Shown here in pieces: positions 34,576-43,746 of a stretch of DNA of 64,000 nucleotides. The notes under the pieces were generated by a model that had not been told where the DNA came from, searched no databases, and saw nothing but the letters and a program-made list of their open reading frames with translations. Origin of the DNA: Niveibacterium microcysteis (GTDB lineage: Bacteria > Pseudomonadota > Gammaproteobacteria > Burkholderiales > Rhodocyclaceae); contig NZ_CP071060.1 in the NCBI RefSeq assembly GCF_017161445.1, positions 4,402,001 through 4,466,000 of the forward strand, in the 5' to 3' direction. Position numbers and translations under genes: made by a program. Position 1 is the stretch's first letter. Each line of letters opens with the position of its first letter.

Positions 34576-36606
34576 ATGACTGAAGAAGCCAAGGACACCC
34601 GCAGCACTGACGCCCACAAACGGGTGGAGGGCTGGATCCGCCGGACCAACTGGAGCTCACTGCTGCTGACAGGCTTCGGCGTGTTGATTGCCCACCGCCT
34701 GATCGGTGCCACGCTGGGCATGCGCGCCTGGGTATCGGTGATCACCGCCGTCGCCATCACGATGGCCCTTTTCGGATGGAAGCTCTGGCTGGTTGGCCCG
34801 GACAGCCTCAAGACCGAGTTCCGCGAGCGCTGGCAGCGGCTGTCTGACTGGCTCGCCGTCGTCGGCTGGTGGCGGCTGATCTTTGTCAGCCTGTTTGGCT
34901 TCATTGCGGCGGGCATTGCTTCGGATGCACTGTCCGGCCACGGCGAGTTCATCGGGCTCGTCTTCGCCGCCATCCTGGTACTGATCGCCACCAAGATTGC
35001 GCGTGGCGCCCAGCCGCGCAATGGAGCCGGCGTGCTGCGCGCCGGCGACGAGGCGAAGTCGGTCGAGATCGGCCCGCACGGCATCGACGTCGTCAAACGC
35101 CATCCGGACGGCAGCATCGCCAAGCAGGTCAAGATTGGCGTAGAAGGCGTCTCGGTGCAGCGCGGCGCCGGCCCTGCAAGCGCGTCAGCCTATGGCGCAG
35201 ACGTTGGCGCCGCCGAAACGGAGGACAGCACGCGCAGCTGGTTGCAGCGCCTGACCTGGGGCCGCCTGATGCTGATCGGCCTGCTACTGCTGATCGCCGC
35301 CGGCATTGCCAACAGCCTGATCAAGCCGGAAAAGCATTCGGTCGTCAAAATCATCCGCAGTGACAACGCTGATAGCAGCGCCAGCATGCCGGCCCCGCCC
35401 AAAGCGCCCGTTGCCCCCAAGGCACCGATGGCCCCCAACGCGCCGATGCCGTCACCCGCGCCGGAGGCCCGCGCCGATGCCATGGCCGAAGCCGCCGACG
35501 CAGCTGCGGACGCTGCAGACGCAGTTGCCGACGCCGCCGACGCAAGCGCCCCGGTGGCCGGGCAATCCACGCCGAAAACCCATCGCAACAAGGACTCGCA
35601 GGATGTGAAGATCGGGCCGCGCGGCATCGAGGTAATCGAACGCGATGCCGACGGCAAGGTGTCACAGCATGTGAAGATCGGCATCGATGGCATCAAAGTC
35701 ACCGACGGCGGGGATAACACCGACGTGGACATCAGCGTGCCGGAGCTGCGCAGCATTCCGGGCCTGACGCCGGAGAAGGCGAAGGAAATCGAGGATCGCA
35801 TCCGCAACGAGGTTGAAGCGGCCTCCGAGCGCGCACAAGACACGCAGCGCACAATCGACTTCGCGCCGATCGCCTTTCTGGTGGTGGTGAGCCTTGCCAT
35901 CATGAAACTGCTCGCCGGCGGCAAACGCCGTGCGGAGCTCGATGCCGGCAGCGCCCGCGTCGCCGCCGATATGGCGCGGCTCGAACGCGAGGCGGCCGAC
36001 GCCAAGCTGCACGCGATGCAGGCGCAGATCGAACCGCACTTCCTGTTCAACACCCTCGCCTCGGTCGACCAGCTGATCCGCACCGATCCGCAACGCGCCT
36101 CGCAGGTGCAGAAAACGCTGATCCAATACCTGCGTGCGGCGATTCCTCAGATGCGCGACGACGCCCAACGCAGCACGCTCGGCCGCCAGGTGAAGATGTC
36201 GCAGGCCTATCTGGAGATCATGCAGGTGCGCATGGAAGAGCGGCTCGCGTTCAGCTTCGATGCGCCGGAAGGCCTAAGCTGCGCGGAGTTTCCGTCGATG
36301 ATGCTGCAGACGCTGATCGAGAACTGCATCAAGCACGGCCTTGAACCGAAACCGGAGGGTGGCCGTATCGACGTGAAGGCGGAAGTCGCCCGCGGCAAGC
36401 TGCGCGTGAAAGTCAGCGACACCGGTGTCGGCTTCACCGCAGATGCCAAGGACGGCGTCGGCCTCGCCAACATCCGCGAGCGCCTGCGCCTGCTGTATGG
36501 CAACACCGCATCGCTGACGCTCACACCGAACGAAGGCGGCGGCACCGTCGCCACGATCGAATTGCCCTACCGCGACGACGACGCGCAGCAGACGAAGGTT
36601 TGCTGA
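34576..36606 (+). CDS. LytS/AlgZ-type sensor histidine kinase with repeat module
   Basis: 676 residues from the ATG at 34576. Membrane helices lie near residues 24-42, 47-66, 97-115, 122-140, 231-250 and 430-446. The kinase core is the His_kinase (PF06580) type: H488 in EPHFLFNTL is the phospho-acceptor, N-box NCIKHGLEP near 583 and G-box DTGVGF near 616. Unusual is a duplicated motif of about 35 residues at about 163-197 and 344-380 (IGPxGIxV...DGxxxxxVKIGxxG), on either side of a membrane helix and an Ala/Pro/Asp-rich linker (about 270-332). The module is not one I recognise. The partner is probably the LytTR regulator at 37207. Confidence 0.88.
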   Translation: MTEEAKDTRSTDAHKRVEGWIRRTNWSSLLLTGFGVLIAHRLIGATLGMRAWVSVITAVAITMALFGWKLWLVGPDSLKTEFRERWQRLSDWLAVVGWWRLIFVSLFGFIAAGIASDALSGHGEFIGLVFAAILVLIATKIARGAQPRNGAGVLRAGDEAKSVEIGPHGIDVVKRHPDGSIAKQVKIGVEGVSVQRGAGPASASAYGADVGAAETEDSTRSWLQRLTWGRLMLIGLLLLIAAGIANSLIKPEKHSVVKIIRSDNADSSASMPAPPKAPVAPKAPMAPNAPMPSPAPEARADAMAEAADAAADAADAVADAADASAPVAGQSTPKTHRNKDSQDVKIGPRGIEVIERDADGKVSQHVKIGIDGIKVTDGGDNTDVDISVPELRSIPGLTPEKAKEIEDRIRNEVEAASERAQDTQRTIDFAPIAFLVVVSLAIMKLLAGGKRRAELDAGSARVAADMARLEREAADAKLHAMQAQIEPHFLFNTLASVDQLIRTDPQRASQVQKTLIQYLRAAIPQMRDDAQRSTLGRQVKMSQAYLEIMQVRMEERLAFSFDAPEGLSCAEFPSMMLQTLIENCIKHGLEPKPEGGRIDVKAEVARGKLRVKVSDTGVGFTADAKDGVGLANIRERLRLLYGNTASLTLTPNEGGGTVATIELPYRDDDAQQTKVC

Positions 36607-36613
36607 CACCACC

Positions 36614-36635
36614 GGCCCACCCGAAAGGGTGGGCC
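36614..36635 (+). terminator. Hairpin after the kinase gene
   Basis: GGCCCACCC (36614-36622), loop GAAA, GGGTGGGCC (36627-36635): a perfect 9-bp stem with a stable GNRA-type loop 8 bases after the stop. There is no T-run, only AACAAAT. Confidence 0.5.
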
Positions 36636-36651
36636 AACAAATCAGGCCACG

Positions 36652-37149
36652 ATGCCCACAGCGCCCCAACTCGAACTCGTCGCCGCAGGGCCGGACGACG
36701 TTGAACGCATCGAAGCGTTGATGCAGTTCTACAACTACGATCTGAGCGAAACCTGCGAAGTCCGCTTCAGCGAGGCGGGCAGCTACGCAATCCGCCCAAA
36801 GCGCGATTACCTTGCGCAGCCCGGCACCAGTGCTTACCTGATGCGGGTTGACGGCGAGCTTGCCGGCTTCGCCATCGTCGATGCGGAATGCGAGCATGCA
36901 GACAGCGACTTCAACCTCGGTTACTTCTTCATCGCTCGGCGCTTCCGCGGCCGCGGGCTCGGCAGCGCCGCCGTGCGCCAACTGTTCCGCCTGCACCGGG
37001 GCAACTGGGAGATCTATCACCTCGCGGCCAACCACGCTGCCGGCGCCTTCTGGCAACGCGTGCTGGCGGCCTGTGCGGTGGATCGACTGGAATCATCTGC
37101 CAGGACGATCCATGGCGAAGCCTGTGTCCTGTTCCGCTTCAAGGTGTGA
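36652..37149 (+). CDS. GNAT-family N-acetyltransferase
   Basis: 165 residues. The acetyl-CoA loop RRFRGRGLGSAAV (about 99-111) matches the R-G-R-G-x-G/A signature, and the C-terminal FWQRVLAA fits the family's final helix. The N-terminal part FYNYDLSE is typical of a GNAT subgroup with unknown substrates. It sits between the kinase and its probable response regulator, separated from the first by a hairpin, so it may be an insertion rather than part of the signalling pair. Confidence 0.85.
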   Translation: MPTAPQLELVAAGPDDVERIEALMQFYNYDLSETCEVRFSEAGSYAIRPKRDYLAQPGTSAYLMRVDGELAGFAIVDAECEHADSDFNLGYFFIARRFRGRGLGSAAVRQLFRLHRGNWEIYHLAANHAAGAFWQRVLAACAVDRLESSARTIHGEACVLFRFKV

Positions 37150-37160
37150 GCGCTCTCCGC

Positions 37161-37166
37161 GATAAT
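37161..37166 (+). promoter_or_regulatory. Possible -10 element of the LytTR regulator gene
   Basis: GATAAT with a 17-base spacer from TTCAAG (37138-37143) lies 40 bases ahead of the regulator ATG. The -35 match is weak. Confidence 0.35.
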
Positions 37167-37206
37167 TCTGACCATTCCCGACTGGCTCACCGACGAGAGT
37201 TCAACC

Positions 37207-37959
37207 ATGCCCACCGCCCTGATCGCCGACGACGAGCGCCTGATGCGCGACCAGATCCGCCTCGCGCTGGCCGAGGCTTGGCCGGAGCTTCAGATTGTTG
37301 GTGAAGCCAAGAACGGCGACGAAGCCGTGGAGATGGCCGAGACCCTGAAGCCGGACATCGCCTTCCTCGACATCCGCATGCCCGGCCGTACCGGCCTGGA
37401 GGCGGCACGCGAGGTGTGCCAGCACGCCCATGTGGTGTTCGTCACCGCCTACGACCAGTACGCGGTAGAGGCCTTCGAGCGCGGCGCCGTCGATTACTTG
37501 ATGAAGCCGGTCGAGCAGGATCGGCTGGCGCGCACCGTCGAGCGCCTGAAAGCTCGCCTGGTCGAGCCTCCGCCGGATCTGAACCAGATGCTGATGAAGC
37601 TCGCCGGCAGCATGAACGGCGGCACGCAGAAGAGCTACCTGAAGTGGATTCAGGCCAGCGTCGGCAACGCGATCCGCATGATCGCCACGCGCGAAATCCT
37701 GTTCTTCACCGCTGACGAAAAGTACACCCGGGTGCAGACCTGCGAGTTCGAGGCGCTGATCCGCAAGCCGATCCGCGAACTGGTGGCCGAACTGGACCCG
37801 GACGAGTTCTGGCAGATCCATCGCGCGACACTGGTGAAGGTGGATGCCATCGCAGCGGTAACGCGCGACGAGCGTGGTCATCTGATGGTGTCGGTACGCG
37901 GTAATCCGGAGAAGCTCGAAGTCAGCCGCAGCTTCGGCCATCTGTTCAAGCAGATGTAA
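37207..37959 (+). CDS. LytTR-family DNA-binding response regulator
   Basis: 250 residues. The receiver domain (about 1-120) has the acidic pair in ADDE, phospho-acceptor D55 in IAFLDIRMPG, and the conserved K in LMKPVEQD (about 97-104). The C-terminal LytTR domain (about 145-250) carries ILFFTADEKYTRVQT and FWQIHRATLVKVDAI, which form its beta-strand DNA-binding surface. Such regulators pair with LytS-type kinases. The kinase lies at 34576 with an acetyltransferase gene between. Confidence 0.93.
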   Translation: MPTALIADDERLMRDQIRLALAEAWPELQIVGEAKNGDEAVEMAETLKPDIAFLDIRMPGRTGLEAAREVCQHAHVVFVTAYDQYAVEAFERGAVDYLMKPVEQDRLARTVERLKARLVEPPPDLNQMLMKLAGSMNGGTQKSYLKWIQASVGNAIRMIATREILFFTADEKYTRVQTCEFEALIRKPIRELVAELDPDEFWQIHRATLVKVDAIAAVTRDERGHLMVSVRGNPEKLEVSRSFGHLFKQM

Positions 37960-38040
37960 CCGGCATATTGCGGCTGCCGGCCCGGCGCCGCATCATGGTG
38001 TACCCGCTCCGCTCGGGGCCGGGGCTGCCGGGGGGCTGCC

Positions 38041-39246
38041 ATGAACACATTGATCGACTCGTCTGCCGTGTCGTCCGCACGCCGCGGCTACGTCGCTGCG
38101 TTCGCCGTCAGCATCCTGCTGCTCGCCTGCGGGGGCGGCGGCAGCGATGCGCCCGCCCCTACGCCCCCAACACCACCGGAACCACCGCCAACGACGGCGC
38201 CCAAGGCCGTCGTATTGAACGACGCACTGAGTGCGCCGTGGGGACTCGCCTTTCTGCCCGATGGCCGCATGCTGGTCACGCAGAAGGCGGGGTCGATGGT
38301 GATTCTCAGCGCAGACGGCGCCACCGTGCAGGCCACGCTCAACAACCTGCCCGCCGTGGCGAACGCAGGCCAGGGTGGCTTACTCGACGTTGCACTCGAC
38401 CCGGATTTCGCCAGCACCCCCTGGATCTACTGGACGTACTCGGAGCCGGGCAGCGGCACCGAAGCCGGCCTTGCCGGCACCGCCGTGGCGCGCGGCCGCC
38501 TGGTCGGCGATGTCCTGCAGGACATCACGGTGATCTACCGTCAGGTGCCCAAGGTCAGTGGCAGCGGCCACTTCGGCTCACGCCTGGCGTTCCGCAGCGA
38601 CAAGACGTTGTTCGTCACGCTCGGCGAACGCCAGAAGGGCAGCCCGGCACAGGATCTGACCACCAGCCTCGGCAAAGTCATCCGCATCAACCGGGACGGC
38701 AGCATTCCCGGCAACAACCCGAACCTTGGCGTCGCCGGTGCACGCCCCGAGATCTGGAGCTACGGCCACCGCAATCCGCAGGGCGCGGCGATCCACCCGG
38801 ACACTGGCGAACTGTGGGAAACCGAGCACGGCCCCCAAGGCGGCGACGAGCTGAACATCATCCGCGCGGGTAACAACTACGGCTGGCCAATCCGCAGCTA
38901 CGGCTGCAACTACGGCGACCCGATCGGCGACACCTGCCGCATCGGCGGGGGCACCCATGCGCCGGATTACACCGAACCGGTCAGCTACTGGGTGCCCACG
39001 TCGATCGCCCCGGCCGGCCTGATGTTCTACACCGGCAACCGCTTCCCGGAATGGCGCGGCAACGCCTTCTTCGGGGCACTGGCCGGCACCGCACTGTGGC
39101 GCGTCGCCCTGACCAGCGGCCAGGAAACCTCACGGGAGAAGCTCTTCGAAACGCTCGGCCAACGCATCCGTTGCGTCAAACAAGGCCCGGACGGCTGGCT
39201 CTACCTGCTGACCGACGGCGGGCAACTGGTTCGGGTTGAACGCTGA
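38041..39246 (+). CDS. PQQ-dependent sugar dehydrogenase (YliI/Asd-like) lipoprotein
   Basis: 401 residues. The signal ends in the lipobox LLAC (about residues 26-29) followed by a glycine/serine and proline-rich tether. The six-blade propeller begins SAPWGLAFLPDGRMLVTQ and includes YGHRNPQGAAIHPDTG and the family's E-H-G-P-Q-G-G-D-E segment; these bind PQQ and calcium in soluble aldose sugar dehydrogenases. It should oxidise aldoses in the periplasm. PQQ synthesis genes are not in the window. It starts 81 bases after the LytTR regulator. Confidence 0.87.
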   Translation: MNTLIDSSAVSSARRGYVAAFAVSILLLACGGGGSDAPAPTPPTPPEPPPTTAPKAVVLNDALSAPWGLAFLPDGRMLVTQKAGSMVILSADGATVQATLNNLPAVANAGQGGLLDVALDPDFASTPWIYWTYSEPGSGTEAGLAGTAVARGRLVGDVLQDITVIYRQVPKVSGSGHFGSRLAFRSDKTLFVTLGERQKGSPAQDLTTSLGKVIRINRDGSIPGNNPNLGVAGARPEIWSYGHRNPQGAAIHPDTGELWETEHGPQGGDELNIIRAGNNYGWPIRSYGCNYGDPIGDTCRIGGGTHAPDYTEPVSYWVPTSIAPAGLMFYTGNRFPEWRGNAFFGALAGTALWRVALTSGQETSREKLFETLGQRIRCVKQGPDGWLYLLTDGGQLVRVER

Positions 39247-39503
39247 GCCAGGTTCGCAGCAAGCCTTGAGGGCTGATGGCTCCGTCTCGCACCCACCAGT
39301 CCATAGGTCGAACGCTCTGATCAGATCGTTAGCCGACTGCGACGCGCGCTTCGTCGCGTTGCAGCTTCGTCCCGCCCCGCCACCGCGAACCGGCGCATGC
39401 CAATCGGGCAAGATTCCGGACAAGCGCTGACCTTCCGCAACACCTGAGGCGCCCGCGAGGGGTGTAGTGTCACTAACACGCCAACCCTGCCTACGAGGCC
39501 CTG

Positions 39504-40688
39504 ATGGACTCGCCCCAATCCGCTGGCCGGAAACCGAACGGCACACGCCGACGCACTATTGCAATTGTGCTTGCGATCATCGTCGCTGGTGCGGTTATGA
39601 CCGTGTTGCTTAACCGGCCCAAGCCGATCGCGGTCACCGTTGCCGAGGTGCAAGCCGGTCGCGTCGAGGCGACTGTCTCCAACACGCGCGCCGGGTCAGT
39701 CACCGCCTGCCGCCGCGCCAAGCTCGCGCCGCCCGCGGGCGGGCGCATCGGCACGCTGGCGGTGAAGAAGGGGCAGCGGGTGAAGGCCGGCCAGTTGCTG
39801 CTGGAACTGTGGAACGACGACTTCGTCGCCCGCGAACGGGTCGCGCGCGAGCAGCTCCAGAGCGCCCGCGCCCATGCGCGCGAGGCTTGCACTGTCGCCA
39901 ATACCGCCGCCGCCAATGCACATCGCGCCCAACAGCTGCGGGACCAGGGCTTCCTGTCACCCGAGGGCATCCAGCGCAGCCAGTCCGAAGCCCAATCCAC
40001 CGCCGCCGCCTGCGGCGCCGCCACCGCACAGATTGCCGAGGCCGAGGCGCGCATCGGTGCCTCACGCGCCGATACCGAACGGACCGTGCTGCGCGCACCC
40101 TTCGACGGCATCGTCGCTGAACTCAACGGCGAAGTCGGCGAGTACCTCACCCCCTCGCCACCCGGCATCCCGACGCTGCCAGCAGTCGACCTGATCGACG
40201 ACAGCTGCCTTTACGTCAGCGCGCCGATCGATGAAGTGGATGCCGCGCGTCTCAAGCTCGGCATGAGCGCGCGCATCACGCTGGACGCCTTCCGCGACCG
40301 CCACTTCAATGGCACCGTGAAGCGCATCGCACCCTATGTGCTCGCACTTGAAAAACAGGCCCGCACTGCGGAAGTCGAAGTGCATTTCACCGACACCGCC
40401 GACGCGCAGGCGCTGCTCATCGGCTACAGCGCCGATGTCGACATCATCGTCACCACCCACGACCCCGTTCTGCGCGTACCGACCGCCGCAGTGATGCCCG
40501 GCAACCGGGTGCTGGCGCTCGGCGCAGACGGCGTGCTGAAGGAAGTGAGCTTCACGCCCGGTCTGTCGAATTGGGAGTTCACCGAAGTCGCGAGCGGACT
40601 CGCGAAGGGCGATCGCATCGTGACCTCGCTGGATCGGGCCGGCGTGAAGGCGGGCGCGAAGGCGGAAGTTGAGGTGGGGAAGAAATGA
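39504..40688 (+). CDS. Efflux periplasmic adaptor subunit (HlyD/MacA-like)
   Basis: 394 residues. An N-terminal membrane anchor (about 15-35) is followed by a biotinyl-lipoyl-like domain (GRIGTLAVKKGQRVKAGQLLLEL), a helical hairpin of about 80-190, a second lipoyl half (LRAPFDGIVAELNGEVGEY), and C-terminal beta-barrel and membrane-proximal domains. It should link an inner-membrane transporter with an outer-membrane channel. The ABC subunits lie at 41668-44946, separated by a nucleotidyltransferase gene. Confidence 0.88.
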   Translation: MDSPQSAGRKPNGTRRRTIAIVLAIIVAGAVMTVLLNRPKPIAVTVAEVQAGRVEATVSNTRAGSVTACRRAKLAPPAGGRIGTLAVKKGQRVKAGQLLLELWNDDFVARERVAREQLQSARAHAREACTVANTAAANAHRAQQLRDQGFLSPEGIQRSQSEAQSTAAACGAATAQIAEAEARIGASRADTERTVLRAPFDGIVAELNGEVGEYLTPSPPGIPTLPAVDLIDDSCLYVSAPIDEVDAARLKLGMSARITLDAFRDRHFNGTVKRIAPYVLALEKQARTAEVEVHFTDTADAQALLIGYSADVDIIVTTHDPVLRVPTAAVMPGNRVLALGADGVLKEVSFTPGLSNWEFTEVASGLAKGDRIVTSLDRAGVKAGAKAEVEVGKK

Positions 40689-40800
40689 TGCGGCGTCCTC
40701 ACGACGTGACGGACCGACATCGAGCCTCCCGCTGCCCGTCCCCCGCGACAGGAACTGCCGTGCTAAGCCATGCTCCGATTGCGCAGTTGCGCCACACGCG

Positions 40801-40828
40801 CGGACGCAACGTCCGGCGAATCGATAAT
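40801..40828 (+). promoter_or_regulatory. Dyad and possible -10 before nucleotidyltransferase gene
   Basis: CGGACG-CAA-CGTCCG (40801-40815) is a perfect dyad, followed by GATAAT at 40823-40828. Together they suggest a separate regulated promoter inside the efflux cluster, and they support the later start of the following gene. Confidence 0.35.
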
Positions 40829-40858
40829 CCTCGGCATCTTCATCCCCGAATGCCTGCC

Positions 40859-41650
40859 ATGGAATATCTACCTCACCACGCTGCCACGATCGATAAGGTC
40901 ATCGCTCACTTCGCGCCGCTCCCTGAAGTCGAGGCCATCCTGCTCGCGGGTTCGATTGCCCACGGTTTCGCCCGCCCGCAGTCGGACGTCGACATCATGG
41001 TGGTCGTCGACTCGGCGCACTATGCCGAGCGTGTCGCACGGAGCGAGCTCACGTTGTACGACCCAACACTGAGCACCTACGAGGGCGGCTATGTCGATGG
41101 CAAGTTCGTCGACCAGGCATTCATCCGCGATGTCGCGGCACGAGGTAGTGACGCCGCCCGCTATGCGTTCAAAGACGCGCAGATCCTCCACTCCCGTGTA
41201 GAGGGTCTTCCTGCGCTGCTGGCGGCAGCAGCGCGCTTCCCGGCGGAACTCGCCAGCGCGCGCCGCGACCGTTTTCTGGCCCAGTTCGAGGCCTGGCATT
41301 GGTACGCGCACGAAGCGCTGGCCCAGCGAAACCCTTACCTCTGCGCACTTGCAAACAGCAAGCTCGCCTTGTTTGGCGCACGCCTGATCCTCAATGAACA
41401 GCAGCGCCTGTTCCCGTTCCACAAGTGGCTGCGTCGCGAGCTCGAATGCTGCGCAGACATACCGGATGACTTGCTTGAGCGCTTCGATGCGCTCTTCACT
41501 TCGCCGGGCAAACCCGCGGTCGATGCGTTCTACGCAACGATCAAAGCCTTCCGCGACTGGCCGCAAGCGGCGCAACCGTGGCCGATGCAGTTCATGCAGG
41601 ACAGCGAACTGAACTGGCGCCACGGCTTTACGCCCGTCGACGATCTTTAG
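40859..41650 (+). CDS. Nucleotidyltransferase-superfamily protein
   Basis: 263 residues from the ATG at 40859 (an in-frame ATG at 40850 is also possible; the frame is open to 40685 but that part is not protein-like). The catalytic signature GSIAHGFARPQSDVDIMV fits the G-S-x(n)-D-x-D motif of polymerase-beta-type nucleotidyltransferases (about residues 31-48). The C-terminal helical domain (about 120-263) resembles those of aminoglycoside or small-molecule transferases but I see no basis to name a substrate. It sits between the efflux adaptor and the ABC ATPase genes. Confidence 0.72.
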   Translation: MEYLPHHAATIDKVIAHFAPLPEVEAILLAGSIAHGFARPQSDVDIMVVVDSAHYAERVARSELTLYDPTLSTYEGGYVDGKFVDQAFIRDVAARGSDAARYAFKDAQILHSRVEGLPALLAAAARFPAELASARRDRFLAQFEAWHWYAHEALAQRNPYLCALANSKLALFGARLILNEQQRLFPFHKWLRRELECCADIPDDLLERFDALFTSPGKPAVDAFYATIKAFRDWPQAAQPWPMQFMQDSELNWRHGFTPVDDL

Positions 41651-41667
41651 GCCCGAAAGCCCCCACC

Positions 41668-42360
41668 ATGCAGTCGCCACGCACCCCGCTGATCAACCTC
41701 TCTGCCATCACCCGCCGCTTCACCGTCGGTGACGAAACAGTGCAGGCGCTGCGGGGGCTGGACCTCAGCATCGCACAGGGCGAGTACATCGCGATCATGG
41801 GCCCGTCGGGCTCGGGCAAGTCGACGCTGCTGAACGTGCTGGGCCTACTCGACCGGCCCGACAGCGGACACTACCTGCTCGATGGCAGTGACGTGACCGG
41901 GCTGGATGACGACGCGCTGGCGCTGGCGCGGCGCGAGAAGATCGGCTTCGTGTTCCAGTCCTTCCACCTCGTGCCGAGGCTGTCGGCGCGCGAGAACATC
42001 GAATTGCCAATGGTGCTGGCCGGCGTCGATCCGGCGGAGCGGGCCGAGCGCGTCGAGGTGCTGCTGCGCGACTACGGCCTTACGCCGCGCGCCGACCACC
42101 GGCCTAACCAGCTCTCTGGCGGGCAGTGCCAGCGGGTGGCGATTGCGCGCGCGATGGCGATGCGGCCCTCACTGATCCTCGCCGATGAACCCACCGGCAA
42201 CCTCGACCGGCACACCGGGCAGGATGTCATCGCCCTGCTCGAAGGCCTGCAGGCTGCGGGCGCCACGCTGATCGTTGTCACCCACGACCCGGAACTCGGC
42301 CGCCGTGCGCATCGGCAGCTACACATGGTCGATGGCGAGATCGTTCAGGACGGGAACTGA
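41668..42360 (+). CDS. MacB-type ABC transporter ATPase
   Basis: 230 residues from the ATG 17 bases after the nucleotidyltransferase stop. Walker [10 protein letters not shown] (about residues 44-52), Q-loop FVFQSFH, signature [15 protein letters not shown] (note cysteine where arginine is usual) and Walker [13 protein letters not shown] followed by VVTHD. It belongs to the MacB/LolD class and should energise the two permeases downstream. Confidence 0.92.
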   Translation: MQSPRTPLINLSAITRRFTVGDETVQALRGLDLSIAQGEYIAIMGPSGSGKSTLLNVLGLLDRPDSGHYLLDGSDVTGLDDDALALARREKIGFVFQSFHLVPRLSARENIELPMVLAGVDPAERAERVEVLLRDYGLTPRADHRPNQLSGGQCQRVAIARAMAMRPSLILADEPTGNLDRHTGQDVIALLEGLQAAGATLIVVTHDPELGRRAHRQLHMVDGEIVQDGN

Positions 42361-42512
42361 GATGAAACAGCCCCCACGCTCACGTCACCGCACCAGCGCC
42401 GGCTTTGCACAGCCGGCCCGTTCCGCGAGCGCGAAGCAGTGCTTCGCGAAGTCCTCGCTCCACCCCCCCAAGGGGGCGCCTCAGCGCCTTCGGGCGGCCG
42501 GGCGGCGCTGAG
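42361..42512 (+). repeat. Intergenic palindromic repeat-like segment between ATPase and permease
   Basis: A 152-base non-coding insert between coupled-type genes. It includes TTTGCACAGCCGGC, GAAGCAGTGCTTCGCGAAGTCC and CCCCCCAAGGGGG followed by CGCCTCAGCGCCTTCGGGCGGCC, several short complementary runs. This pattern resembles the scattered intergenic repeats of betaproteobacterial genomes. A short reading frame from 42362 translates to a basic, low-complexity peptide and is unlikely to be a gene. I could not compare it with other genomic copies. Confidence 0.5.
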
Positions 42513-43733
42513 ATGCGCAACGGCGATCTGCTGCAGTACGCCGCGCGCGTGGTGCGCGGTGGTGTGGTGCGGACCACGCTGGTGCTGCTAGCGATGGGCA
42601 TCGGCGTGGCGGCGGTGGTGCTGGTGAGCGCGCTGGGCGAGGGCGCGCGGCGCTATGTGGCCGACCAGTTCGGCGCACTCGGCACGAATCTGGTGATCGT
42701 GCTGCCGGGACGCTCGGAAACCGCCGGCGCCGGGCCTGCGATCGCGAGCGGCGAAACGACCCGCGACATCACGCTGGACGACGCGCTGGCGCTCTCGCGC
42801 AGCCTCGCGGTACGCCGCCTTGCGCCGCTGATCGTCGGCCTTGGCGCGGTGCGGGCGGCCGACGGCGCCGATGCCCGCGTGCGCGAAGGGCCGGTGCTTG
42901 GCTCGACCTCGGACTTCCTCGCGGTGCGCAACATGACGCTCGCGCAGGGCGTGTTCCTTCCCGCGGGCGACCCGCACCATGCACAACCGGTTTGCGTGAT
43001 CGGGCGCGATCTTGCCAAGGAGCTATTCGGCACCCGCAGCGCGCTGGGCCTGTGGCTGCGCATCGGCGACCGGCGGTTCCGCGTGATTGGCGTGCTCGGC
43101 AAACAAGGCACCTCGCTGGGGTTCAACACCGACGAAGTGGTGATCGTGCCGGTGGCGGCCGCGCAAGCGCTGTTCAACACCGAGGGCCTGTTCCGCGTGC
43201 TGGTCGAAGCCAAACATCGCGATCAGGTGCCGCAAGCCAAGGCCGATGCCGAGGCGATCCTGATGCAGCGGCACGAAGGCGAGCGCGATGTCACGGTGAT
43301 CACGCAGGATGCGGTGCTGGCGACCTTCGACCGCATCCTCGGCACGCTGACGCTGGCGATCGGCGGCCTCGCGGCGATCAGCCTCGCGGTAGCGGGCATC
43401 CTGGTGATGAACGTGATGCTGATTTCGGTGGCGCAGCGGCGCAGCGAGATCGGGCTGCTGAAAGCGCTCGGCGCCACCGCAGCGGAGATCCGCCACATCT
43501 TCTTCAGCGAAGCGGTGCTGCTCGCGCTGGGCGGCGCGGCAGCGGGCGTGGCGGTGGGGCTGCTGGGTCAGCAAGCGCTGGTGGCCGCCTTCCCGAACAT
43601 TCCTTTCTCGGCACCCTGGTGGGCGCTGATTGCCGCGCCGGTCACAGCGGTCGTCACCGCCGTCGTGTTCACCGTGATGCCCGCGCGCCGCGCAGCGATG
43701 CTCGATCCGGTGCAAGCCCTGTCGAGGCGATGA
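42513..43733 (+). CDS. MacB-like ABC permease 1 of efflux cluster
   Basis: 406 residues from the ATG at 42513. Four-helix FtsX layout: first helix about 20-42, MacB periplasmic core domain (about 48-245), and three helices at about 275-300, 325-350 and 365-390. The FtsX loop reads QRRSEIGLLKALGAT. It follows the ATPase after a repeat insert and precedes another permease of the same class by 13 bases, suggesting a heterodimeric permease. Confidence 0.9.
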   Translation: MRNGDLLQYAARVVRGGVVRTTLVLLAMGIGVAAVVLVSALGEGARRYVADQFGALGTNLVIVLPGRSETAGAGPAIASGETTRDITLDDALALSRSLAVRRLAPLIVGLGAVRAADGADARVREGPVLGSTSDFLAVRNMTLAQGVFLPAGDPHHAQPVCVIGRDLAKELFGTRSALGLWLRIGDRRFRVIGVLGKQGTSLGFNTDEVVIVPVAAAQALFNTEGLFRVLVEAKHRDQVPQAKADAEAILMQRHEGERDVTVITQDAVLATFDRILGTLTLAIGGLAAISLAVAGILVMNVMLISVAQRRSEIGLLKALGATAAEIRHIFFSEAVLLALGGAAAGVAVGLLGQQALVAAFPNIPFSAPWWALIAAPVTAVVTAVVFTVMPARRAAMLDPVQALSRR

Positions 43734-43746
43734 GGCAGCCCTGAGC

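Noticed and set aside
39247..39503. Regulatory element in the gap before the efflux adaptor
   Set aside because: Only short dyads (such as GCGACG/CGTCGC) expected by chance in this composition; nothing convincing.
40685..40858. Extended start of the nucleotidyltransferase overlapping the adaptor stop
   Set aside because: The ATGA overlap looks attractive but the first 55 residues are Arg/Pro/His-rich and unlike a protein domain, and a dyad plus GATAAT lies within this stretch.
40859..41650. Aminoglycoside resistance enzyme
   Set aside because: Only the general G-S-x(n)-D-x-D nucleotidyltransferase signature is visible; no specific similarity to a named resistance family can be claimed.
42362..42511. 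Small peptide gene between ATPase and permease
   Set aside because: Basic, low-complexity translation of a palindromic, repeat-like segment; no ribosome site of note.
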